This document shows, one piece after another, positions 54,551 through 64,000 of a DNA stretch of 64,000 nucleotides. A program made the translations under genes and the position numbers. The stretch's first letter is position 1. Every line of letters starts with the position of its first letter. Source of the stretch: Cyanophora paradoxa (Eukaryota > Glaucocystophyceae > Cyanophorales > Cyanophoraceae); assembly GCA_004431415.1 (NCBI GenBank), contig QPMI01000056.1:1-64000 (forward strand), in the 5' to 3' direction. The notes beneath the pieces are model-generated. The model was not told where the DNA came from. It searched no databases and worked only from the letters and a program-made list of their open reading frames with translations.

Positions 54551-57500
54551 CTCCCGGCCCTAGTCGTGGAACCCCTCCCCCCGACGCCTTTGAGTTGATC
54601 CGAGCTCGTTATGGCCTTTTCGATGCCGGGCCTCACACTAGAGCGTGCTTTAAAACCTGGAGCCGGCCGCGGCCGGCGGGCGGGACGATTGAGTCCCGGC
54701 TCGATTATTTTTTCCTCTCGTCCTCCCTCCGCGATTGGGCCGTCTCGCTTCGGCCGTGGACGGCTTACTCTGCAGTCGGCGAGCCACGCAATTCTGATCA
54801 TATAGGCATCTATCTCACACTTAAAGCCCCCGGAATCTCTCGCCGTGGCCCCGGTCGCTGGCGCATGAACTGGGCGGCGTATGGCACATGCCCGGAATAT
54901 TCTGGTTTCATTTCTACTATAATTCGTGACTGGCGCGCCGCGTGGCCATTAGTTACAGATCGCGTCCGTCGGTGGGACGCCCTCAAATCCGAGCTCCAGC
55001 GTCGTGTTCGGGCCTGGGAGCTTGATGAGAAGCGCAGGCGGAAGGACGCTTACATCTCCGCTGTTCGAGCTCTCGAGGCTCTCATCCGTCGCCACGCCGC
55101 TGGCTCTATTGATGATGTCGCTTTCCGTACACTGCGCACTTCTATGATGCGCAGCTTGAATTCGCTTGTGTCTGACTATGCCAGACAGCATTCACGCAAA
55201 GAAATTCGTTTTGCCGCAACTCAAGATGGACGGTCTAGTAAAGCTTTTTTTGAGCATTATTTACCGGATTCTCATGCTCAGTTCACGGAGGGGCTTCGGG
55301 CCCTCGACACCGAAGGCCCAGAGGCCGCGTCGGACGACCCCCGCACTTTGCTCGAGCTTTCTTCCGCCTATTACGCTCAACTATATGACGGCGCTGCAGC
55401 TCAGGCCGTGGTTGATCGGTCGCTAGCTGAGCGGTCTGGCGTTGCCTCTCTCTATTCCCCTCACCGCCTGCTCCCTACTGAGTCTGCTGATCTTGACTCT
55501 GACTTATCGTCTGGAGAACTATTTCGTGCTTTTAAGGAGATGTCTGGCGGAGCCAAGTCTCCTGGCATCGATGGTCTCCCTGCTGAATTCTACGTTCACT
55601 TTTTGATGAGATTGGCCCCGATTTCTGTGCTTACATCGCTGCTATGTATGAGTCTGGGCAGCCGTCCGAGTCTTTGCGGCACGTCCTCATTACTCCTATT
55701 ACTAAACCGGCAACGGACCCTACTTTGATTGCAAATCGCCGCCCAATTTCTCTCTCTAATGTCGAAGAGCGTGCAGTCGAGCGCGCCCTCTCCAACCGCT
55801 TAACGCCACTCATGTCTGGTCTTGTATCCGCTTTCAGTCTGGCTTTATTCATCGTCGGTCCGCAGTGCACCAGGTTATGCTTGTTTATCTTCTCATGCAT
55901 TACGAGGGCGGTAATCCTGCACTCGAACAGCTGTGCTTCGGATTTCTTGATTTTTCAAAAGCCTATGACCGCGTTAACTGGAGCTTCCTTTTCTGGTCGC
56001 TCGAACAGTTCGGTTTCGGTCCCAATTTATCAAGTGGGTCCGCCTGCTCTACTCTGATCTGCAGGGTTCTGTTCACATTAACGGCTGGACCTCCGCCCCT
56101 TTCCCCATTCGATGCGGTGTACGTCAGGGTGGCCCCCTTTCGCCCTATCTATATAATTTGTGCACACACCTTTTAGCCCTTTTGATTAATGCTGATGCTC
56201 GTATACGAGGTGTCCGCTTGTCCTCTAGCTCTCTTTGCAAGGTGCTCCAGTTTGCAGACGACACTGTTCCTTTAATCTCGTCTTTTACCGAATTGCCTTT
56301 CTGGAAAGAGTGCTTTGATAAATACTGCCGGCTCTCTGGAGCTCTTATTAATCTCGAGAAATCTAGCCTTCTTCCACTCCGCGATATCCCGCACATGCCT
56401 GGCCTAGCGTCGAGGACTGCCCTGGCGGCGTCTTCAGGTGACGGATCTCCCTCCCGCTGAAAAAATTCGAAAATACCTGGGCTTTCCACTAGAGCCCGAT
56501 CTGTCTCGGTTCTGGCGGAAAAAGAACGCTGCTCTTGATATCCGTGTCCAGCAAGCGAAGACTTATCGCATGCCGATGCGTTCCGGCGTTCTCCTTGCCT
56601 GGGCTGTATTTATTGGGTCCCTACATTATGCTCTATATTTGCTTGACCCCCTGATGCTCAGTATTCGACATGGCAAGAGAAGCTTCGCGCTTTTGCTGGC
56701 GTGAGCGGGCAGCTTTCGAAGTATATTTCTCCTCTGCCGTGGCGTCAAGGTGGTCTCAACTGCCCGGATATTCGAGCTTTTTCGTTATCGCTGAAAATGA
56801 AGTGGGTGGCCTTGCTCGCTGACCCCTCTTGTTCGGCTCCTTGGAAGGAGTACCTCTTGAGCAAACTGGACGCTCAGCTGGCACCTTTTTCCTATGGCCC
56901 CGCCCTTGTCTCGCTCCGCCTCCCACTTGACAGACTTGACTTGCCTCCTATTTGGAAGCAGACTCTCTCCGAGTGGGCTCAGCGCCAGGGCGTGTGTCAA
57001 CCTCGTAACTCTCCCGAAGTGTTATCCCAACCTCTTTTCTTCAATCCTCTGTTCAGTACTCCCGGCGACGAGGTCGACTGGAGTCGCTGTGCACGGTCCG
57101 GCTTGCTGCGGGTCTGCGATATCTGGGATTGTGCTGCCCGGGGTTCCGGGCTCCAGCAGCTGCCTCCTCCGCCCTCCACTCCTTTTTCCCTAGTCTGTGC
57201 TCTGCGCTCCCGGCTACTTGGCGCCAGGTTCTCGAGGCCCTGCACCGCCGCCTCAGCATCTCTGGTGGTCCGGACCGGACGCCTCGTTTGCTCTCCTTCG
57301 AGGCCCAAGTGGTACTTTTGTTGCCTTCCCGTTCGCGATAACCAGATAATTCCACGGGTGCTGGACTACGTACCGCGCGTTCCTTGCCGCCCTGCGGCTT
57401 CCCACCCTGTGGGCCTATCCTCGAGCTCCAATTCAATTCTGTCCCGTTTGCTCCCGCTGCATGTTTGCTTCAGCGCTGTCTTCCTCTCTTTTCGTCGCGG

Positions 57501-58790
57501 GACCCTGCCTGGCCTTTTTGTTCTTGGCGCAGGTCCTTCGGCCTTTCTTTCTCTTGATAATCTTGCGTTCACTTTCGCTCGTATGCTCCCTCTCCGCCTC
57601 TCCTCTGTTCGTCGCTTCTACTGCCTTGAGGTCCAGCGGCTTCGCGATGTGTCTAGCCACGCTCAGATGCCCGATGCTAAGTGGGGGTTTCCCGGCGCCT
57701 TGTCTCCGTCCCGTCTTCCTAATCTTGTCGTCCTTCAGTGTTTCCCGATGCTTTGGATCGATGCTCTTTACCGTTTGCATTTCAAATTGTATCGTTTGGG
57801 CGAGCAACAGTCGCCCCGCCGTCGTTTCTGTCGGGTTTGTAATGACGGATCTGCTCGCTCTCACGCGCACGTTTTCTCTGAGTGCCCGCTTTCTCGTTCG
57901 TTCTGGGATTTCATTCGTGAGCGCCTGAATTTCTGGGCTTCTACTCTTCCACCGGATGAGCGTGAAGAGGTCGCAGTGCCTGACCTCTCTCTCTTCCACA
58001 TCCTCTCGGTTCCGGATTTATCTGGACCCATTTTGCGCAGTAAAGTTAACCCGCCTTCTGCCTTCGCTCACTTGGAGCGATCCTTGCTGGCGTATTTTCC
58101 ATCCAACAGGTTGCTCGCGCTCGGTGCGATCTTGAGGAGGCTGACATTGATGCACCTTCTTACAACCGCGCCGCGCTTGTTGCCGCCTGGGACAGAAATA
58201 TGTCGTACCTCGAGTTCACCCTTCCGCAGGCTTCGGCCTTGTTGGAGGAGCGGCGCGCTCGCTTGGCTGCTGCTGACGCTGATGATCAGGCTGCCTCGGA
58301 TGATGACGCACATGATTCAGAGTCTGGTACCGGTTCTCATCGTTCTAGTTCAAGCTCTGATTCTGACTCGTCCGGCGCTCCTTCTTCGGGCGGTGCTGAC
58401 AACCTCGTCTCTTCGCGTGACATCGATTCTGTCCTCCGGAATCCTGCGGAGTTTGCCGTTCGTGGGAATGTCCCGTTGGGGATCCCTGGTGGTCGCCCGC
58501 CTCCTGCGCCGTCCCCTCCTGCTCTGGCCCCTGTAGTGACCCTTGGGCCATTCCTATTCCTGCTCTCGCTGCCCTCTCGACGCTCCTTTCCCCCATTCCT
58601 GCGGTCCCGATCCCTGTGCTCCTTGGCCCTCTGGCCCCGCCTCTGCCTCCTCCCTCCTTACAACTTGCTGTCACGGGGCCTCTTCACTTGCCTGTTCCCC
58701 GGCAGGTCCTGGTCATCTTGCAGCTCCATACCCCTTCTTACCTCTTCCCTTGCTCCTCCACTTCCGCCCTGCGAGGCCCTCTTCTGACGT
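54551..58790 (+). pseudogene. LINE ORF2 remnant: endonuclease C-terminus, reverse transcriptase, zf-RVT
   Basis: The protein copies the element's RNA into DNA at a nicked target. In order: the end of an APE-type endonuclease (ESRLDYFFLSSSL then NSDHIGIYLTL, about 54690-54830), a linker, reverse-transcriptase blocks SPGIDGLPAEFY (about 55560), KPATDPTLIANRRPISL (about 55705), FLDFSKAYDRVNW (about 55942-55980), QGGPLSPYLYNL (about 56127), FADD catalytic pair (56251-56262) and KYLGFPLEP (about 56475), then SPLPWRQGGLNCPDIRAF (about 56730) and a zf-RVT finger (FCRVCNDG to HVFSECP, 57825-57890). Pieces occupy different frames with breaks near 55600, 55840, 56020, 56440 and a stop near 56701, so the copy is dead. 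An acidic Ser/Asp-rich tail follows (58270-58440). Confidence 0.85.
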
Positions 58791-60478
58791 CCTCCTGGTT
58801 CAGCCCCTCTTCAGCCCATCCTTCTTGCCCCGCTTCTGCAACTGTGACGCTGGGCGGCACTATCTTTTTGCATGCCCTCCCGCCTCTACGTCCCCGGTCT
58901 CTTTGCATCTGCATCCACTTTCCCGGATCCGCTTGCAGGCCCCTCGCCTCCAGAGCTCGCCATCACTTCGGCCTCCCTCGCCTCCGCTCTCGATTCTCCA
59001 TACCTTCGAATAGCCGCCTTCTCTCTCCTCCTCCGCCCTCCCTCCCCCTCGAGCTCCGGGTCCTCGGCCTCTGCCCGCTTCCGAGTGTTGGCGAGACTGT
59101 CCTCTTTTCGGTCTCCCGTCATTCCGGCTCCCTGCTCCCCTTCGGCGCCTCGGGTCCCATATGCGGGTCCTATCCCGCTTCCTGGCGCTCGTGAGATTCG
59201 CCGCCGGCGCCCTCGTCGGCCCTTGCGCCCTCGAGCTCGTCTCTCTCTGCGCCGCCCATGGCCATGACCTCCGTGTCATCTGATCCGGCGCCACCCGACC
59301 TTTCTCCAGCTTCGCTGCCTCTCTTCGGCGCCGGCAGCGATCCCCGTCACCTGCTCGCGGCCCTTCCCCTGCCTCCGACCTTCCTCGGCCCCTCCTCGCC
59401 TAGGCCTCTTCCGTCTCGTCGGCCCCGCCGCATTCCCGTCGGCGGATCTCTCGATCGACCCTGGACTCTCCGCCTGCACTGTCTGCGGGGTACCTCCGCC
59501 GCCGTGTTCGGCGCCGGCTGTCAGTACTTTGCTCGGTAGCTCCCCGTCGTGGCTCCTCGGGGCCTCTTCGTCGTCGTCGTTCGCTGGGTTCCGGCTCCGG
59601 GTCAGATTTCTCGCCGGGCTTACCTTCTCCTGGCTCTGCTCCTGGGCCCTCAGCTCCGGGACCGGCTTCCCCGATCTCCTCCGGACTCGTGGTCGTACCG
59701 TCGCCGGCTTGCCGAGCCTGCGGCTCCTTCTACTTCCCCCGGCGGTTTGCCGGGCCGGACCCTCCGGCCTTTGTTCTTGATACCGGACTGCCGCCTTTGC
59801 CTTCGTCTTCTGCTTCGCTGGTCGCGATCGTATCCCGCCGGCGCCGGCGTACTTCTTCGTCTTCTAGTTTAGTTCGGTCTGGTTCGGATTCTGATCGTAG
59901 TGTTGATGCTAGAGTTAGTTTCAATACTAGCTATAGTCCTCGTGCTCGACCTGTTGTTCGCCGTCGTTTGCAGTTCGATTGCCCGCCTCGACCCTGGCCG
60001 GCTTTAGTGATTCCTTTGACTGTCCTTTTGCCTGCTCTTGATCCGCCTGCTCCGCCTCCTGTGTCCTCCTCGACCTCGTGCCGTAGCTCTGCCTTTCGCA
60101 TCGTCCTGCTTCGCCTCCGCCTCCATGTCGTCTTGTTGTTCCTCTTACTTGTCTTCTTCCTGTTATTTATCTTTCTCAATTTTGTCCCCGCTTCTTAGTG
60201 ATGTAATTCCTTCTGATATTGATGGTATCTCTAGCTCTGGCTCTTCTTCGTGTCAGTTATCCTCTGTCCCTAGATCTGCTCGATTTATCGTCTCTTCTCG
60301 CTATCGATCTGTCTCGAGCTCTGTGTCTTTCCTTTTTTATTGTCGATTTTGGCTCTTTGTCTTATCTTTCTTCGTGCTCTTGTCTTAGTTATTTTGCTTT
60401 TTTGTCTTTATGCCCCCTGGGCAGCCCCCGCAGTGCTGGTGTCTAGAGACTGTGGCCGGTAATTCACCAAAAAAAAAA
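54551..60478 (+). mobile_element. 5'-truncated LINE (non-LTR retrotransposon) with 8-bp target duplication
   Basis: The insertion is bounded by GTGGCATG at 54543-54550 and again at 60479-60486. Its 3' end is a run of ten A (60469-60478), and its 5' end lies inside the endonuclease domain: together the hallmarks of target-primed reverse transcription with 5' truncation. Internal DNA is T- and C-rich and clearly lower in GC than the flanks, with codon use unlike neighbouring genes. Coding remnants run to about 58.5 kb. From there to the A tail a pyrimidine-rich stretch is either a Ser/Pro-rich C-terminal extension or a long 3' untranslated region. The plus-strand poly(A) sets the orientation. 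Confidence 0.88.
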
Positions 60479-60486
60479 GTGGCATG

Positions 60487-61685
60487 GGGCGAGTGGGGGC
60501 GCGGACGCACACGTACGCGTCGACCCCCCCGGCCCGCCCGCGGCCAGGCCGCAACCGGGCCCGGCCTCCGGGCGGGCTGCTCTCTCTTAATATGATATAA
60601 TGATTCGCCGATCATCGGATGCGCGTTGCAGGCGTGTGCCGCGCGCGTGGAAAGCGCTGCCCGCGCCGCGCCTCTGACGCGCGCCGGCGGCGCGCGCGGC
60701 GCCGGCAGGTCCAGATCTAGATTTTCGACCTGTTCACGGAAGGTCCGACGGTCGAGCTCACACCCGGGACACGCACGCGTACACGTGCAAAATCGAAATC
60801 GATTTAATTTCGAACAGCTGCAGCCACGGCCACCGGGCCGGGCAGCTGCAGGTCAGCGCTATGGCTAGCCTATTTCAGTACTTCAGGCTAGCGCTACTAC
60901 TGCTGCGCTACTGCTAGCGCTAGCGCTAGCGCTAGCGCTGCCGCAGTGCCACGGTGCAGGGGCGGCCGATCGCGAGGCGCGCGCCGCGCCGCGGCCGCGC
61001 GCGCGCGCGCGGCCAGCCTGGCAGCGCTAGCCGCTGAGTTGCGCCGTGACGGGAAATAGCCTATATATAGGCTACTTGCATCTGGCGCGGCCGACATCCG
61101 ACAGTCAGTGGTCCGTCACTCGGTTTGGCGGCGAATCGCGCCGGCGATAATCATTGAATGGCGCATTATATGCCGCGCATAGCGCTGCAGCCCTTGGCCT
61201 GGTGCCGGCCGCGGGCACTGCTGCCAGGCTGGCCACTGTGGCCAGTCACTGTCACTCACTGAGTGCTGGGGCAGCTGGGCACTGGCAGTGGGCACTGGGC
61301 AGTGCTGGCCCTCGATGCATATGCATATCCATATGATGGAATTCGAAGAGCCTCGGAGGGGGAGAGCGGGGGCGGGGGTACAGCCAAGCTGGAGCGAGCT
61401 CGCGAGCTCGGGGAACAGAGACTGTGGAAGGCGAGGACCGCAGTCCTAGGCCTTGTCGAGCTCATCCCCGTACAAGATCGGCGCAAGCAGCTGCAGCGAC
61501 CGGCTTGCAGCCTCTCACTCGGTCCCTTCAGCGTGCTACTTGCACGCGGCCGCGGGCCGGGCGGTGAGCAGCGGCACCGCGTCCTCGTGAAGCGTTCCGC
61601 GCTTGGAGGCGCAAAAAACGCTCAATACGCGTTTTCCGTCGCCTGCTCACGACCGGCGGCATCTGCTGCAGAAAGCGGCCGCGGC
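60487..61685. other. Intergenic, GCTAGC-rich
   Basis: About 1.2 kb of GC-rich DNA between the LINE target duplication and the last gene. It contains tandem GCTAGC hexamers (60895-60942), CTGGCAG/CAGTGG-type words (61190-61310) and an ATGCATATGCATATCCATATG dyad near 61315. No gene or RNA seen; the promoter of the 61686 gene should lie here. Confidence 0.4.
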
Positions 61686-64000
61686 ATGGAGCTGCGCGAG
61701 GCACGCGCGGCGGCGCTGGTGGCCGCCCGTGGCGACGAGGATGCAGCGGACGCTTTACCAGTCTCAAAGCGAGCCAGGAGAGATAAGGGCGAGGCCGAAG
61801 AGAAGGCAGCGTCGACGTCGATCCAAGAGGAAGTGAGTCCGCGTTACTTCTGCCGCGGCCGCAAAGCCGCGCGGCGGAAGCGCACGCTCACGGCATCCGC
61901 CTTCTCACTCTGACCCTCAGATCGTGGGAGCCGGAGAGCCCGCTGGGCGCCCGGAGCCGCCTCGGCTCGCGCTGCGGCTGGCGCCTCTGGTTGTGATCGA
62001 CCTGGAAGAAGATCTGGATGCATGTGCGGATGACGCGGTTCGTGCACGAAGCGTTCTTTCTGCGTGAACGTGCGTCTTTGACGCTGTCGGGGCAGGCGGG
62101 CGCCGTGGGCCGCGAGGTGACGGCCCCGGGGCCGCCCGGCACCGCGGCCGGAGGCCTAGGCCGCGAGAGGGCCAAGCTTAAGGGCGCGGAGGAGGCCGAG
62201 GAGGAACGCGGGGGGAAGCGGGTGCGGAAGCGCGATCGCGAGCGGACAGCACGCGCGCCGGCGAGCTCGCACGGGGCGCCGCCCGAGGCGCGCCGCATGC
62301 TGGAGCTCGAGGTGCCCGTCTCCCCTCCCTTCGCCGCCCGCGCGCGCCGGCACCGCCGGCGCCAGCGCCGGCTCCCGAGGCCGCGCTCAAGCCCGAGGCG
62401 CGCGCGCGCAGGCGGCGCAGGCGATGCAGGCGGCGGCCGCGCGCGGGAGCCCGACCGTGGACGAGCGGGGGGAGCGCCTGCCGTCCTCCCTCTTCTGCAG
62501 GGGGTGTCAGTACTTCTTCCAGCACAAGTGGTGGGGCCTCGGCGTGCGCACCGCCCCGCCCCGCCCCGCCCCGCCCTCCCCCGCATCGCGCACCCCGCCC
62601 GTCCCGACTGCGCCCCGCCCCGCCCCGCCCCTCCCTCCGCGCGCATCGCGCACCGCGCCCGACCCGACTGCGCAGTTCACCGTCAAGCTCGAGTGCACAG
62701 CAGAGGCACGCGCCGCGCCGCGCCGCGCCGCGCCGCGCCGCGCCGCGCCGCGCGGGCGGGCCGTGACGAGGCGGGCGGCCCGCGCCGCACCGCAGGGCGC
62801 GCGGCGGGAGCGGGATCGACTCCTCCTCAGCCTCCACGGCCCCGACGGGGCGGCCGGCGAGCTCGCCCACCCCCAAAACGGTCCGCCCCGCTCCCAAGGA
62901 GGTTCTAGAGCTCTTGCATTGCATTTAGAAACGATATCCACCAAGCATGCATAACCGCTCGCCGATCCGATCCGATCCGATCCGATCCGATCCGATTCGA
63001 TCCGATTCGATCTGATTTGATCCGCGCCGGGCCGGGCCGGTCCGGCCCGCGCAGAGTACGCGGCCGAGCGGTTCTACCAGGAGCTATTCGCCTCGGCGGA
63101 CCCGCCAAAGGTGCGCGCGCCCGCCCGCCCGGGGCCGGGCCGGGCAGGGCCGGCCCGCCCGCCCGCTCCAGATCCGAGTGGGGCCGCACGCGCGCGCGCA
63201 GGTCGGAGTACACGACCTCTGTCCGGGGACGGCCCCAGCGTGCGGGCGGCTGGTGGGGTACCTCCGCCTCGCGGGCGCCCTCGGCGCCGGGGCCGAGCTC
63301 GAGCTCTGGTCTTCGAGCCCTGAGCCGCGGCCGATCCCGGAGGCCTCGAGATCTGGATCGGGATCGGAGGGGGAGGGCGCGGAGGGCTGGCGGCGGGGGC
63401 CCCAGCCCTACTGGGCGGTCTCGCCCGCCGGCGTCGACCTCCTGGACCTCGAGTGGGGCGGCGCGCCCTTCCGCGCCGCCCTCGGCTGCGGCACCGAACC
63501 GGAGGTCCGTCCGTCCGTCCGCGCGCCAAGCCTAGGCCCAGGCCTAGCTAGGCCCAGGCCTCCCCTCCGCCTCTGACGCTCGCTTGCTTACGTTCACGCC
63601 ATCCCTCCCCGCGCGCGCCGCAGGTCATCATGCGGTGCCGGGATCGAGCGCTGCTGGCCATGCACGGCGTGACCGCCGCGCAGCGGCTCGGCCTCTCGTT
63701 CCCGTTCCCGGAGTACGTCAACGAGCCTTTCTTCCGCGCCCTCTTCGGCTCCGCCTCGCGCCCCCGGGTCGGCTTGCTCGATCCGGAGCCGGGCAGCCCC
63801 GCCGCCCGCCGCCTCCTCCGCGCCTTCCTCCGATCCTCCGGCGCCCTCCCGCCCCTCGCCCGCCCGGGGGCGCCGGCGCCGCCACGACGCGAGGCGGCGG
63901 CGGCCGCGGCCGCGGCGGCGCCGCCCCCGCCACCGCCGCCCCCGGCCGGCGCATCGACGTCAGCAGCGGCCCCCCCGACGCGAGGCAGCGGCTGCGACCG
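61686..64000 (+). CDS. Unknown multi-exon protein, 3' end outside the window
   Basis: Not recognised. ATG at 61686: exon 1 (to 61832) MELREARAAALVAARGDED with a KRARRDK patch; intron GTGAGT to CCCTCAG; exon 2 (61921-62037) ending DLEEDLDACADDA; intron GTTCGTG to GGGGCAG; then a Lys/Arg/Glu-rich exon (EEAEEERGGKRVRKRDRE). After another short intron comes a Cys/Trp/aromatic segment SSLFCRGCQYFFQHKWWGL (about 62490-62540). Later exons, EYAAERFYQELFASADPPK (about 63055-63112), VGVHDLCPG to LRLAGALGAGAELELWS, and VIMRCRDRALLAM with TAAQRLGLSFPFPEYVNEPFF, follow canonical acceptors. An intron at about 62945-63054 holds a GATCC pentamer repeat. The end is Pro/Ala-rich and open at 64000. The AQRLGLSF phrase resembles AERLGLSF at the C-terminus of the SET gene product, which may be chance. 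Confidence 0.55.
62966..63022. repeat. (GATCC)n pentamer repeat in intron
   Basis: About eleven pentamers, GATCC grading into GATTC and GATCT, inside an intron of the 61686 gene. Similar GATC pentamer runs lie in introns of the decayed F-box copy. Confidence 0.9.

Overview
The window is nuclear DNA of a GC-rich unicellular eukaryote (an alga or amoeba-like protist; I cannot name it). The support is spliceosomal introns throughout, a LINE retrotransposon with a poly(A) tail, F-box genes, and a gene of about 40 exons resembling the TmcB/TmcC family known from amoebae and green algae. No rRNA, tRNA, CRISPR or prokaryotic operon was found. Introns are short (about 30-70 nt in many genes). Donors are mostly GTGCGC or GTCCGC rather than GTAAGT, with several clear GC-AG introns.

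Layout. 1-1700: array of a 248-bp satellite. 1.8-20.8 kb: a compact gene island. It holds two acidic or Cys-containing unknown genes (1841-3899, 4279-6557), a minus-strand block with a broken AAA+ ATPase and a divergent F-box-type protein (7155-13165), a SET-domain protein (14042-15766, minus) divergent from an unknown gene (15846-18450), and a TET/JBP-like 2-oxoglutarate/Fe(II) dioxygenase (18593-20809). 20.8-23.5 kb: an AT-rich palindromic block, then GC-rich DNA with a long direct repeat. 23.5-29.5 kb: two decayed paralogues of an F-box/leucine-rich gene. 30.6-31.8 kb: a membrane-anchored protein with thrombospondin-3-like calcium loops. 34.3-43.8 kb: the TmcB/TmcC-like multi-pass membrane protein, reading frame intact. 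44521-45007: a MITE-like element with terminal inverted repeats and a target-site duplication. 45.7-46.5 kb: a small acidic protein. 48.3-50.7 kb: the intact F-box/leucine-rich paralogue. 50.8-52.9 kb: a probable secreted glycoprotein with many tiny introns. 53.2-53.9 kb: a secreted Cys-rich protein (minus). 54551-60478: a 5'-truncated LINE with 8-bp target duplication. 61.7-64.0 kb: an unknown gene running off the right edge.

The frame is kept across the roughly 40 exons of the TmcB-like gene. The repeated one- and two-base frame changes in the 4-13 kb block, the two minus-strand F-box copies and the LINE are therefore more likely decay than assembly error. The most interesting unit is the left island, where a probable 5-methylpyrimidine oxygenase, a SET protein with an altered active-site motif, an AAA+ ATPase and an F-box protein lie together between two repeat blocks. 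Joint action of these genes in DNA or chromatin modification is an inference from their families and proximity, not something shown by the sequence.
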